Of a stretch of DNA of 64,000 bases, positions 33,453 through 41,358 are shown piece after piece; within the stretch, counting starts at the first letter, position 1; every line of letters begins with the position of its first letter. Position numbers and translations under genes: made by a program. Below the pieces are notes generated by a model. That model saw only the letters and a list, made by a program, of their open reading frames with translations. It had not been told where the DNA came from and did not search any database. Where the stretch lies: NCBI GenBank assembly GCA_051881775.1, contig JBJEQN010000103.1, positions 33,362 through 97,361 on the forward strand, written 5' to 3'. This DNA is from UMGS363 sp051881775 (GTDB lineage: Bacteria; Bacillota; Clostridia; Oscillospirales; Ruminococcaceae).

Positions 33453-34517
33453 TTATTCATTAAGAAATTTAAGAAATCCGTCTACAGGCATCTTTACTGC
33501 GGCTGATTTTCCGACATCGCTGCATATAATAACGCTTATGCTGCCGCCGGAACGCTTTTTGTCGTTCAGACACGCTTCGCCAAGCTCGGGAACTTCAGGC
33601 TCTACCTGTACGTTCAGCTTGTATCGCTCAAGACAGCTTACAAGCCGCTCGCACAGACCGCTTTCCGCCATGCCCTTTTTTTCGGCAAGACCGGTTATCA
33701 TTCTCATTCCTGCGGCTACAGCCTTTCCGTGGGTAATGCCGGTGTAGTTGTAATACTGCTCTATGGAATGAGCAAGAGTGTGTCCGAAGTTAAGGAGCAT
33801 TCTCTCGCCCTTGTCAAATTCGTCCGCTTCAACAACGTCTCTTTTGATTGATACACACTGTTCTATAACGTTGTCTGCAATTTCCTTTATGTTGTCCAGC
33901 GTCCTTGTTTCAAGAAGCTCGAAAAGGGGAGCGGACTTTATCATTCCGTACTTTACGACTTCTCCCATTCCGTCAATAAGGAATTCCTCGGGCAGAGTGT
34001 CAAGAGTGTCCGTGTCGCAAAGAACTAACTTCGGCTGCTTGAATGCGCCAACAAGGTTTTTGCCTTCGGGAAGGTCGATAGCAGTTTTTCCGCCCACCGA
34101 TGAATCCACCTGAGCAAGCAGGGTAGTGGGTATCTGCACAAAATCCATTCCTCTTAAAAACGTTGCCGCAGCATATCCCGTAATATCGCCCACAACGCCG
34201 CCGCCGAGAGCCACAAGGCAGTCTGCACGGGAAATGTGGTTCTGACAAAGAAAGCTGTAAATTTTCAGCAGCGTATCCGAGCATTTTGAAGCCTCGCCGT
34301 GGGGGAAAACGAACTTGCATACGTTAAATCCTGCCGCCAACAGACTGCCGCAGACCTTTTCGCCGTAAAGTGAATCTACGGTATCATCGGTTATAACGGC
34401 AAAATTCTGCGCCTTGGTGACTTCCTTTATATAGTCTGCGGAACTGCCTATAAGACCGTCTCCGATGATTATTTCATACTGCCCTGAGGCTTTTACCTTT
34501 ATCCTTTTGTATTCCAT
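33453..34517 (-). CDS. aroB: 3-Dehydroquinate synthase
   Basis: NAD- and metal-dependent cyclisation of DAHP to 3-dehydroquinate (354 residues). Key segments are VALGGGVVGDITGYAAATFLRG (104-125, NAD-binding glycine motif), PTTLLAQVDSSVGGKTAIDLP (substrate loop) and the metal His in NFGHTLAHSIE and GITHGKAV. Second gene of the operon; the gap to aroF is 15 bases. Confidence 0.95.
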   Translation of the reverse strand: MEYKRIKVKASGQYEIIIGDGLIGSSADYIKEVTKAQNFAVITDDTVDSLYGEKVCGSLLAAGFNVCKFVFPHGEASKCSDTLLKIYSFLCQNHISRADCLVALGGGVVGDITGYAAATFLRGMDFVQIPTTLLAQVDSSVGGKTAIDLPEGKNLVGAFKQPKLVLCDTDTLDTLPEEFLIDGMGEVVKYGMIKSAPLFELLETRTLDNIKEIADNVIEQCVSIKRDVVEADEFDKGERMLLNFGHTLAHSIEQYYNYTGITHGKAVAAGMRMITGLAEKKGMAESGLCERLVSCLERYKLNVQVEPEVPELGEACLNDKKRSGGSISVIICSDVGKSAAVKMPVDGFLKFLNE

Positions 34518-34532
34518 AACAGCACTCTCCGT

Positions 34533-35546
34533 TTAGCCTATTGTTCTGCCGAAATAGCCGCAGAGACCCTTTATCTTTTCCATGATCTCCTTAAACATAG
34601 CAGGGGTAAGCTGCTGACCGCCGTCGGAAAGAGCGCACTTGGGGTCGTTGTGTACTTCAATTTCAAGAGCGTCCGTGCCTGCCGCAATTGCCGCAAGGGA
34701 CATAGGCTCGATAAGTGAGATCATACCTGTTGCGTGAGAGGGGTCTGCGCATACGGGAAGGTGTGATTTCTGCTTAAGAAGGGGAATTGCGGAAACATCG
34801 AAGGTGTTTCTTGTCATTGTTTCAAAGGTGCGTATGCCTCTTTCGCAAAGAATAACGTTAGCATTTCCCTCGGACATAATATATTCGGCTGACATAAGGG
34901 TCTCTTCAAGTGTGTTTGCAAGACCTCTTTTGAGAAGAACAGGCTTGTCTACCTTGCCGAGAGCCTTAAGAAGCTCGAAGTTCTGCATATTTCTTGCGCC
35001 GACCTGAATAACGTCCACATCTGCAAAAAGGTCAATGTCGGACTGGCTCATTATTTCCGTAACAATGGGAAGTCCCGTTTCAGCCTTTGCTTTAAGCAGC
35101 AGCTTGATTCCCTCCGCTCTCAGACCCTGGAAAGAGTAGGGTGAGGTTCTGGGCTTGAATGCGCCGCCTCTGAGCATTGTTGCTCCTGCTTCCTTGCAGG
35201 CTATAGCCGTTGTGATTATCTGGCTTTCGCTTTCAACGGAGCATGGACCTGCGATTATCTGCAGAGAACCGTCTCCGATCTTAACATTTCCTGCCTGAAC
35301 AACGGTATCATCGGGGTGAAATTTACGGTTTGCCTTTTTGTAAGGCTCCTGAACACGCTTTATTTCCTCAACGCAGTCCTGAGCGTAAAGGTTGCTCATA
35401 TCAACTGCGGAAGTATCGCCTATAAGTCCGATAATGTTCTGATTAACGCCTTGGATATGGTTAGTGGAAATGCCCTTTTCTTTGAGTATTTCTTCAAGTC
35501 TTGCAATGGATTCCTGCTTGGCGTCCTTTTTTAAGATAATGATCAT
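34533..35546 (-). CDS. aroF: 3-Deoxy-7-phosphoheptulonate synthase (DAHP synthase, type I-beta)
   Basis: First shikimate-pathway step, PEP plus erythrose 4-phosphate to DAHP (337 residues). An N-terminal ferredoxin-like regulatory domain (1-70, MIIILKKDAKQESIARLEEI start) is followed by the barrel with IAGPCSVES, LRGGAFKPRTSPYSFQG, KRGLANTLEE and CADPSHATG. The extra domain is the tyrosine/phenylalanine feedback module of the T. maritima-type enzyme. GGAGG precedes the ATG. It is first of the aro genes; the LRR lipoprotein gene lies 38 bases upstream without a terminator between. Confidence 0.95.
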   Translation of the reverse strand: MIIILKKDAKQESIARLEEILKEKGISTNHIQGVNQNIIGLIGDTSAVDMSNLYAQDCVEEIKRVQEPYKKANRKFHPDDTVVQAGNVKIGDGSLQIIAGPCSVESESQIITTAIACKEAGATMLRGGAFKPRTSPYSFQGLRAEGIKLLLKAKAETGLPIVTEIMSQSDIDLFADVDVIQVGARNMQNFELLKALGKVDKPVLLKRGLANTLEETLMSAEYIMSEGNANVILCERGIRTFETMTRNTFDVSAIPLLKQKSHLPVCADPSHATGMISLIEPMSLAAIAAGTDALEIEVHNDPKCALSDGGQQLTPAMFKEIMEKIKGLCGYFGRTIG

Positions 35547-35584
35547 TTTGGTTCCTCCGAAATAAATTTTTTATATAGAATTGC

Positions 35585-36598
35585 TTATTTTACAAAAGTG
35601 CAGTCGGGAAGCTGTTCTTCAAGATATTCCATTGTTTCATCGTCAACGGAAATGTTCTCCATATACAGCTTTTTTAGCGCCGTAAGAGAAGCGGCAGGTC
35701 TTAAATTTGAAACGGGGTTGCTGCCTATCTTCAGCCATTCAAGCGTTGTAAGAGACATTACAGGTTCAATGGAAGCTATGTTGTTGTTCTGTATATACAG
35801 TTCGTTAAGCTCTATCATATTCATTACCGGCGTAATGTCGGAAATGCTGTTGTTCTGTAAGTGCAGACGTTCCATTGCCGTCATTCCGCTAAGAGCGGTT
35901 ATGTCGGAGATATTGTTGTCGTTTATCCTCAGCAGCTTAAGATTCCTGCACTCCGCAAGAGGAGTAACATCCTTTATCTCATTTTCCGACAGGTCAAGCA
36001 CCTGCAAATTGATAAGCCCGTCAAGTGGGGAAATGTCACTTATCTTATTTGAACGCAGATAAAGGCTTTCCAGTCCCACAAGTCCGGCAATAGGCGTAAG
36101 GTCGCTTATCTCATTTTTGAAAAGAGACAGGTTTTTCAGATTTGTAAGACCTTTAAGAGGGGAAAGGTCGGTTATTTTGTTCTGATATATCTGAAGCTCC
36201 GTCAGATTTACCATATATTTAAGCTCTTTGATGTCGTCGTCCGTAAGGTCCATATTGCTTAACGTAAGGGTGGTAAGGTCGGTGCTGTATTCTGTGCCCT
36301 TAATTAATATAGTAGGCGGCAGGTCTGCCATAGCCTTTTCTTTTTCGGAAACAGCTTCGCTTACCGCAGGATTATCCTTGCCGAGCAGGTAATCCGATTT
36401 GTTTCTGAAACTGATATTGGGCATAGTCTGCTCTTTAAGGGAAGAAACTTCACTTTGCAGAGATTCTATCTGAGACAAAAGCTCTTCTTCGCTCGGCGAG
36501 GCTTCTGCGCTTTCTTTATCTCCGAAAAGAGAACAGCCTGATAAGGAAAATATTGCGGCGCAGCACAGACAACCCGATATAACTTTCTTGATATCCAT
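35585..36598 (-). CDS. Leucine-rich-repeat lipoprotein
   Basis: Surface lipoprotein of 337 residues. The signal peptide ends in the lipobox LSGC (Cys at 22). A short helical stretch with coiled-coil character (about 36-57) precedes nine or so 22-residue internalin-type repeats of pattern LxxLxLxxNxIxDISPLxGLxN from about 108 to 325. Such repeats mediate protein or glycan binding; the partner is unknown. AAAGGA lies upstream of the ATG. Upstream is a terminator and a 40-codon ORF, suggesting attenuation; downstream aroF follows closely. Confidence 0.85.
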   Translation of the reverse strand: MDIKKVISGCLCCAAIFSLSGCSLFGDKESAEASPSEEELLSQIESLQSEVSSLKEQTMPNISFRNKSDYLLGKDNPAVSEAVSEKEKAMADLPPTILIKGTEYSTDLTTLTLSNMDLTDDDIKELKYMVNLTELQIYQNKITDLSPLKGLTNLKNLSLFKNEISDLTPIAGLVGLESLYLRSNKISDISPLDGLINLQVLDLSENEIKDVTPLAECRNLKLLRINDNNISDITALSGMTAMERLHLQNNSISDITPVMNMIELNELYIQNNNIASIEPVMSLTTLEWLKIGSNPVSNLRPAASLTALKKLYMENISVDDETMEYLEEQLPDCTFVK

Positions 36599-36621
36599 AA
36601 TAAACCGTCCTTTCCTTTAGT

Positions 36622-36659
36622 CAAAAATAAAAAAGTCTGTGACAATATTTGCCGCAGAC
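36622..36659 (-). terminator. Terminator between the 40-codon ORF and the LRR gene
   Basis: Stem GTCTGCGGCA / TGTCACAGAC (one mismatch, one G-T pair) with a 5-base loop, then TTTTTTATTTTT on the minus strand, 24 bases before the LRR start. Confidence 0.7.
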
Positions 36660-36682
36660 AGTAGAACATATTACAAAGTATG

Positions 36683-36805
36683 TCAGAACGCCATACTGTT
36701 TTCGGCATTATATTTTTTACGGCAGAGGAAATAAAAGCCTGAGCTGAAATAATAGCTGAAGCCTGCAAAAAATATAAATACGAATAATGCAGCAGCGGTA
36801 TTCAT
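36683..36805 (-). CDS. 40-residue membrane peptide
   Basis: Sequence begins MNTAAALFVFIFFAGF and is one hydrophobic helix (about 3-28) with an RKKYN polar tail. GGAG lies 8 bases before the ATG at 36805, and a perfect consensus promoter is 30-60 bases upstream, so translation is plausible. It is not recognised. It could be a small membrane regulator or a leader peptide for the LRR lipoprotein gene, since a terminator stands between them. Confidence 0.55.
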   Translation of the reverse strand: MNTAAALFVFIFFAGFSYYFSSGFYFLCRKKYNAENSMAF

Positions 36806-36841
36806 AAGCGTACTCCAAATCAAAATGAATAAATCATAAAT

Positions 36842-36870
36842 ATTATATACCCCCGTGAGTTTTATGTCAA
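36842..36870 (-). promoter_or_regulatory. Consensus promoter of the 40-codon ORF
   Basis: TTGACA (36865-36870), 17-base spacer, TATAAT (36842-36847), both boxes perfect. Confidence 0.85.
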
Positions 36871-37048
36871 TAGTAAAACTGAAAAAAAGTATTATTTTCG
36901 GAAATTTAACATAAAATCCCTGCCGTAAAAAGCAATAATTGACCAAATAAAAAATGAAATGAATTTTTAGATATGGAGAGAAAACAAGAAAAACAGAGAG
37001 ATTTAAAGAGATTTAGGGATATATTTTAAAAATTCGGCAAAATGACTA

Positions 37049-37077
37049 TTGACAACCTTTTTTCGAGCGTGTATAAT
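37049..37077 (+). promoter_or_regulatory. rplM-rpsI promoter
   Basis: Perfect TTGACA (37049-37054), 17-base spacer, TATAAT (37072-37077). Confidence 0.9.
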
Positions 37078-37082
37078 ACTAA

Positions 37083-37168
37083 ATGTTGTGTCGGACGTAT
37101 ATCGGTTTGTATGATGAGTTGCCTACAAGAGCGATTAACCGTCAGGCAGGAATCATACTATTATTATA
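37083..37168 (+). ncRNA. Putative L13 leader RNA
   Basis: The ~99-base leader folds into an outer stem GTATGAT/ATCATAC (37109-37115 with 37152-37158) and inner stem TGCCT/AGGCA (37120-37124 with 37144-37148). Firmicute rplM leaders are known autoregulatory structures (L13 leader); assignment is by position and shape. Confidence 0.55.
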
Positions 37169-37181
37169 AAGGAGAATGACT

Positions 37182-37610
37182 ATGTCAACTTATATGCCTA
37201 AGGCTAATGAAATCAGCCGTAAGTGGTATGTTATTGATGCTGCCGATAAGCCCCTCGGACGAGTAGCTGCAGCTGCCGCATCAATCCTCAGAGGCAAGAA
37301 CAAGCCTACTTTCGCTCCTCACGCAGACTGCGGAGATCACGTTATCATTGTAAACTGCTCAAAGGCAGTTCTCACAGGCAAGAAGCTGGAGCAGAAGACC
37401 TTTAAGTGGCACACCGGCTGGATCGGCGGACTTAAGGAAACCAAGTACAGCGATATGATGAAGAATAATCCGGAAAAGGCAATGGAAATTGCAGTTAACG
37501 GAATGCTTCCTAACAATACACTGGGAAGAGCAGCTCTTACAAGACTCAGAACCTATGCAGGTCCCGAGCACGAGAATGCAGCTCAGAAGCCCGAAATTTA
37601 CGAGATATAA
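37182..37610 (+). CDS. rplM: 50S ribosomal protein L13
   Basis: Large-subunit assembly protein, 142 residues. Family segments: KWYVIDAADKPLGRVAA near residue 13, GDHVIIVNC and the C-terminal MLPNNTLGRAALTRLRTYAG. The ATG at 37182 has AAGGAG 7 bases upstream; the earlier ATG at 37176 sits too close to it. Co-transcribed with rpsI, 13 bases away. Confidence 0.97.
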   Translation: MSTYMPKANEISRKWYVIDAADKPLGRVAAAAASILRGKNKPTFAPHADCGDHVIIVNCSKAVLTGKKLEQKTFKWHTGWIGGLKETKYSDMMKNNPEKAMEIAVNGMLPNNTLGRAALTRLRTYAGPEHENAAQKPEIYEI

Positions 37611-37623
37611 GGAGGAAGCTTAG

Positions 37624-38025
37624 ATGTACGAATCAAAACAGCCCTATTTCTACGGCACAGGCAGAAGAAAAAGCTCCGTTGCAAGAGTAAGAGTATATGC
37701 CGGCAGCGGTAACGTTACGATCAACGGCAGAGATATTGACGATTATTTTGGTCTTGAAACACTCAAGCTGATAGTAAGACAGCCCCTCGTTCTCACAGAA
37801 AATGCAGAGAAGTTTGATATTGTCTGCACAGTAGCAGGCGGCGGTGTTACAGGTCAGGCAGGCGCTATCCGTCACGGCCTTTCCAGAGCTCTCCTCCAGT
37901 ATGATGCAGAGCTTCGTCCTGTTCTCAAGAAGGCAGGATTCCTCACTCGTGACCCGAGAATGAAGGAAAGAAAGAAGTACGGCTTAAAGGCCGCTCGTCG
38001 CGCTCCTCAGTTCTCAAAGAGATAA
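37624..38025 (+). CDS. rpsI: 30S ribosomal protein S9
   Basis: Small-subunit protein with a C-terminal tail reaching the P site (133 residues, including a short N-terminal extension MYESKQP). Signatures: GTGRRKSSVARVRVY near 11, GGGVTGQAGAIRHGLSRALL and the basic end GLKAARRAPQFSKR. GGAGG precedes the ATG. Confidence 0.98.
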   Translation: MYESKQPYFYGTGRRKSSVARVRVYAGSGNVTINGRDIDDYFGLETLKLIVRQPLVLTENAEKFDIVCTVAGGGVTGQAGAIRHGLSRALLQYDAELRPVLKKAGFLTRDPRMKERKKYGLKAARRAPQFSKR

Positions 38026-38116
38026 TTGCTGCCCTTACAAATGGCGTGGTTACGTCATTTGGGGCGAGTTTATCACCACTTTGGTCAACTTTTGGACAAC
38101 TAAATATTGCTTTAAA

Positions 38117-38152
38117 AGCCTCCTTGTTTCGCACAGGGAGGTTTTGTCTTTT
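38117..38152 (+). terminator. rpsI terminator
   Basis: CCTCC/GGAGG stem with a 13-base loop followed by TTTTGTCTTTT. The remaining bases to 38290 hold no supported gene. Confidence 0.7.
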
Positions 38153-38290
38153 ATTCGGGTATAGAAAAAGCGCCTTTTTATACTAAGTTCATATCATTCT
38201 ATAGACAAATCCGACAGCTATAATCCAGCCCTCGGCGTCAAGCTCCCTTGCAAGGCACCAAGCATTGCTGTGATTTCCGCAAAATTGATA

Positions 38291-38319
38291 TTGACGATAA
38301 GATAGAAAAATGGTATAAT
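38291..38319 (+). promoter_or_regulatory. Promoter of the tmk-like gene
   Basis: TTGACG (38291-38296), 17-base spacer, TATAAT (38314-38319), 38 bases before the start. Confidence 0.75.
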
Positions 38320-38356
38320 ATATTAGATATATCAATAAAAAGGATGTTTGCGCCTT

Positions 38357-39022
38357 ATGAACAGTAAACTTATCGTCATTGACGGGCTGGACGGCAGCGG
38401 AAAAACAACTCAGTTCGACATTATAGGCAGGGAGCTTCGGGAGAAATACGGCAATGTTAAGATGATCAGCTTTCCCGATTACGATAAGCCTTCCTCGACC
38501 CTTGTTAAAATGTACCTGAACGGAGAGATCGCTCCCGACGCAGGGCAGGTCAACGCTTATGCCGCTTCAAGCTTCTATGCTGTTGACAGGTACGCAAGCT
38601 ACAAGATATACTGGGAGGATTTCTATAAGAACGGCGGTATCGTTCTTGCAGGCAGATATGTTTCCTCCAACGCCATACACCAGATGTCTAAACTGCCCGA
38701 AAATGAGTGGGACAGCTACCTTGAATGGCTTGAAGATTACGAATACGGCAAGCTGGGACTGCCAAGACCGGACTGCGTTATTTTCCTTGATATGCCCGTG
38801 GAAATTTCCCAAAGGCTTATGACAGCAAGGTATAACGGCGATGAAAGCAGGAAAGATATTCACGAGGCGAATGTGGAATATCTCAATACCTGCCGTAAGA
38901 CCGCTCTTTATGCGGCGGAAAAGCTGGGCTGGAGCGTTGTTGAATGCAGCGGCGGCGGAGAGGCTCTTCCTATTGAAGAAATAACCGAAAAAATCAGAAA
39001 AATCATATACAGCAAGCTGTAA
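38357..39022 (+). CDS. Thymidylate kinase-like protein
   Basis: P-loop nucleoside monophosphate kinase of 221 residues, probably dTMP to dTDP. The Walker A is DGLDGSGKTT (9-18). The DR(Y) segment YAVDRYASY, the AGRYVSSNAIHQ motif and the lid-region Arg (MTARYNGDESRKDIHE) fit TMK. A second diverged Tmk-type protein is common in clostridia, so this may be a paralogue. The ATG at 38357 is used; the in-frame TTG at 38348 lacks a separate site. First gene of a possible run with the DUF2156, DJ-1 and cyclo-ligase genes. Confidence 0.82.
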   Translation: MNSKLIVIDGLDGSGKTTQFDIIGRELREKYGNVKMISFPDYDKPSSTLVKMYLNGEIAPDAGQVNAYAASSFYAVDRYASYKIYWEDFYKNGGIVLAGRYVSSNAIHQMSKLPENEWDSYLEWLEDYEYGKLGLPRPDCVIFLDMPVEISQRLMTARYNGDESRKDIHEANVEYLNTCRKTALYAAEKLGWSVVECSGGGEALPIEEITEKIRKIIYSKL

Positions 39023-39056
39023 AATCAAGTTTTGCGGCTTTAACGGAGTACCCATA

Positions 39057-39938
39057 ATGTTCGATTTCAGAAAAATTGAATTAAAAGACAGGGAATGGAT
39101 AAACGAGCTGCTGAAAAAATCGGATTTCAGAGGCTGCGAATATTCCTTTGCCAACAATTTTGCGTGGCACAGACTTTATGAAACAAAGATATGCCGCTAT
39201 AAAGACTTCTACATTTCCTGCTCGGAGAAATACGGTCTGAGGTTTACCTATCCTGCTGGAGAGGGCGACAGAAAAGAGCTTTTTTCCGCACTGAGAAGGT
39301 ATGCCGAGGAGCGGAACCGTCCTTTGGTGGTCTCGTCCGTTCTTACGGAAAATCTTGCGCTGTTTGAGGAGTATTTCCCCGGAGAATTTACAGTTTCCGC
39401 AGATGAAGCAGACTTCGACTACATCTACAGCGCCGAAAAGCTGCGTTCTCTTTCGGGCAAGAAGTACCACGGAAAAAGAAATCACCTCAACCGCTTTTAC
39501 GAAAACAACTGGAGCTATTCAAGGCTGTCCGAGGCGGATTTTGACGAGTGCATAGCCTTTGCGGTAAAAAGCTACAACGACAATGATTCCTACAGTGATG
39601 AATCCGCCGTTGGAGAGCAGTACGCCATAAACACCTTCTTCAACTATTACAATGAGCTGGGACTTTTCGGCGGAGTGATAAGAATTGATGGAAAGGTGGC
39701 AGGCTTTACAATAGGCAGCCGCATCAATTCCGACACAATGGACACCCACATTGAAAAGGCGGAAAGCGGTATAAACGGCGCTTACACCGCTGTTATGAAC
39801 GAATTTGCAAAGGACGTTTCGGAAGAGTTCACATATATAAACAGGGAAGAGGATCTTGGCATAGAGGGTCTGCGCAAGTCCAAGCGCTCCTACTGCCCCG
39901 AATTTCAGATAGTAAAAAACACGGTCACATTCAGATAA
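39057..39938 (+). CDS. DUF2156 protein (GNAT-like, phosphatidylglycerol lysyltransferase C-domain type)
   Basis: Cytoplasmic protein of 293 residues with two GNAT-like halves, matching the stand-alone DUF2156 family related to the aminoacyl-transfer domain of MprF. Family segments are FANNFAWHRLYETKIC (32-47), KYHGKRNHLNRF (mid-protein) and the C-terminal YINREEDLGIEGLRKSK. It has no membrane helices, unlike true MprF. The substrate is unknown. It lies 34 bases after the tmk-like gene and 22 before the DJ-1 gene. Confidence 0.82.
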   Translation: MFDFRKIELKDREWINELLKKSDFRGCEYSFANNFAWHRLYETKICRYKDFYISCSEKYGLRFTYPAGEGDRKELFSALRRYAEERNRPLVVSSVLTENLALFEEYFPGEFTVSADEADFDYIYSAEKLRSLSGKKYHGKRNHLNRFYENNWSYSRLSEADFDECIAFAVKSYNDNDSYSDESAVGEQYAINTFFNYYNELGLFGGVIRIDGKVAGFTIGSRINSDTMDTHIEKAESGINGAYTAVMNEFAKDVSEEFTYINREEDLGIEGLRKSKRSYCPEFQIVKNTVTFR

Positions 39939-39960
39939 AATCACGAAAGGACAGATAAAA

Positions 39961-40503
39961 ATGATATATGCTTTTCTTGCTCAGGGCTTCGAGGAAATTG
40001 AAGCAATTACCGTTATTGACATTCTCCGCCGTGCAGGCAAAGAGGTGGTCACCGTCGGAATAGGCGGCAGGAACATTACGGGCGCTCACGGAATTGCTGT
40101 TACAGCCGATACAGATGATAAGTCTGCAGTTCTTGATGAAAGGCTGGAAATGGTATTTCTCCCCGGCGGTATGCCCGGAACTCTTAATCTTGATAAGTCG
40201 GACTTTGTTGAAAAGACACTTGCATACTGTACAGCAAATGACCTTTACATTGCTGCAATATGTGCCGCTCCCTCTGTTCTGGGTCACAAGGGCGTTCTTG
40301 AGGGCAAAAAGGCTTCCTGCTATCCCGGATTTGAAAAGGAACTGAAGGGCGCAGAGGTTTCTTACGACCCTGTTTCCGTTGACGGAAAGGTCATTACTTC
40401 AAGAGGTCCTGCCACAGCTATGGCTTTTGGTCTGAAGCTGGCGGAGATAACTGTCTCTGCGGAGGCTGCAAAGAAAACAGGAGAAGGCATGTTATGCAGC
40501 TGA
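39961..40503 (+). CDS. DJ-1/PfpI (ThiJ-YajL) family protein
   Basis: A 180-residue glutamine-amidotransferase-like protein. The acidic residue of the active site is in GFEEIEA (near 9-15) and the nucleophile Cys in AAICAAPSVLG (about residue 101), followed by the DJ-1-typical SRGPATAMAFGL. Family members protect against oxidative or carbonyl stress or act as small deglycases; the exact activity is not predictable. Its 3' end overlaps the next gene by 10 bases. Confidence 0.9.
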   Translation: MIYAFLAQGFEEIEAITVIDILRRAGKEVVTVGIGGRNITGAHGIAVTADTDDKSAVLDERLEMVFLPGGMPGTLNLDKSDFVEKTLAYCTANDLYIAAICAAPSVLGHKGVLEGKKASCYPGFEKELKGAEVSYDPVSVDGKVITSRGPATAMAFGLKLAEITVSAEAAKKTGEGMLCS

Positions 40504-41108
40504 ACTCCGGAAAAAGCACCTTCAATCTTAAAGAATACAAGAAAAAGCTCCGTGACGGCTACAAAAAGCTGAGAACAGATATGCTGCCCGAAAAAAAGGC
40601 GGAGCTTGACAGGAAAATATGCGAAAGATTCTTGGCAACGGCGGCTTATAAGAACTGCTCAGTGCTGATGAGCTATGTTTCAACGGAAATAGAAGTTGAT
40701 ACCTCGGGAATAATTGAAGCCGCACTTAAAGACGGCAAGACCGTTGCTGTGCCGAAGTGCGTTGATGGTACAAGGGATATGATATTTTATGTTATAACCT
40801 CAAGGGAGCAGCTTGAACCGGGGGCATTCGGCGTTCTTGAACCGAATGTGAGCAGGTGTGCCGAGCTTGATTGTTTTGAAGGTGCGGTGTGTATAGTTCC
40901 TGCCCTTGCTTACGATATGGAGGGTTACCGTCTGGGTTACGGAAAGGGCTATTACGACCGTTATCTTTCCTCTCACAAGGGTTTATACAACGTTGGTATA
41001 GAATATTGCTGCTGTACAGCTTCAAAGCTTGTCAGGGGCAAATTTGACGTTGCGGCAGATATGATTGTAACGGAAAAATATGTTAAAAACTGCCTTGCGA
41101 AAAAATAA
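40494..41108 (+). CDS. 5-Formyltetrahydrofolate cyclo-ligase
   Basis: ATP-dependent conversion of 5-formyl-THF to 5,10-methenyl-THF (204 residues). The C-terminal signature GYRLGYGKGYYDRYL carries the phosphate-binding residues; the N-terminal basic helix and SYVSTEIEVDT match the family. GGAGAAGGC immediately precedes the ATG. It is translationally coupled to the DJ-1 gene. Its TAA stop is formed by the TA target site and first base of the adjacent MITE-like element. Confidence 0.92.
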   Translation: MQLNSGKSTFNLKEYKKKLRDGYKKLRTDMLPEKKAELDRKICERFLATAAYKNCSVLMSYVSTEIEVDTSGIIEAALKDGKTVAVPKCVDGTRDMIFYVITSREQLEPGAFGVLEPNVSRCAELDCFEGAVCIVPALAYDMEGYRLGYGKGYYDRYLSSHKGLYNVGIEYCCCTASKLVRGKFDVAADMIVTEKYVKNCLAKK

Positions 41109-41340
41109 GGCAATACCGCACAAAGATTGCGTGCGGAAATTGCGATGTTCAATAAAATTGAACCGTCAGATTTTTCGTCAGATTGTATCAAAACGATGCA
41201 GGAATACTTGATGTATTTAAGGCAAACGACCGCTTCGCATTAAATATCGTTTGCCTTGGAGTTTTGGTGCAAGATGACGGAAAATATGCAAGCAAGGCGT
41301 GCGCAAAGCCGTAAGGCGGTCTTTGTGCGGTATTGCCTTA
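41106..41340. mobile_element. MITE-like element with TA target duplication
   Basis: A perfect 21-bp inverted repeat (41106-41126 with 41320-41340) bounds 235 bases without a gene. Counting TA as the duplicated target leaves 19-bp terminal repeats beginning AGGCAATACCG. Inside is a second inverted repeat GGCAAACGA/TCGTTTGCC (41221-41257 region). TA duplication is typical of IS630/Tc1-mariner derivatives; no transposase is present. Confidence 0.8.
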
Positions 41341-41358
41341 AGGGCAGGGAGGCGTAAA

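Noticed and set aside
38189..38330. Minus-strand remnant reading frame ending WIIAVGFVYRMI before the tmk-like gene
   Set aside because: The protein-like stretch is about 30-40 codons with no start or ribosome site and merges into the promoter region; too little to call a pseudogene.
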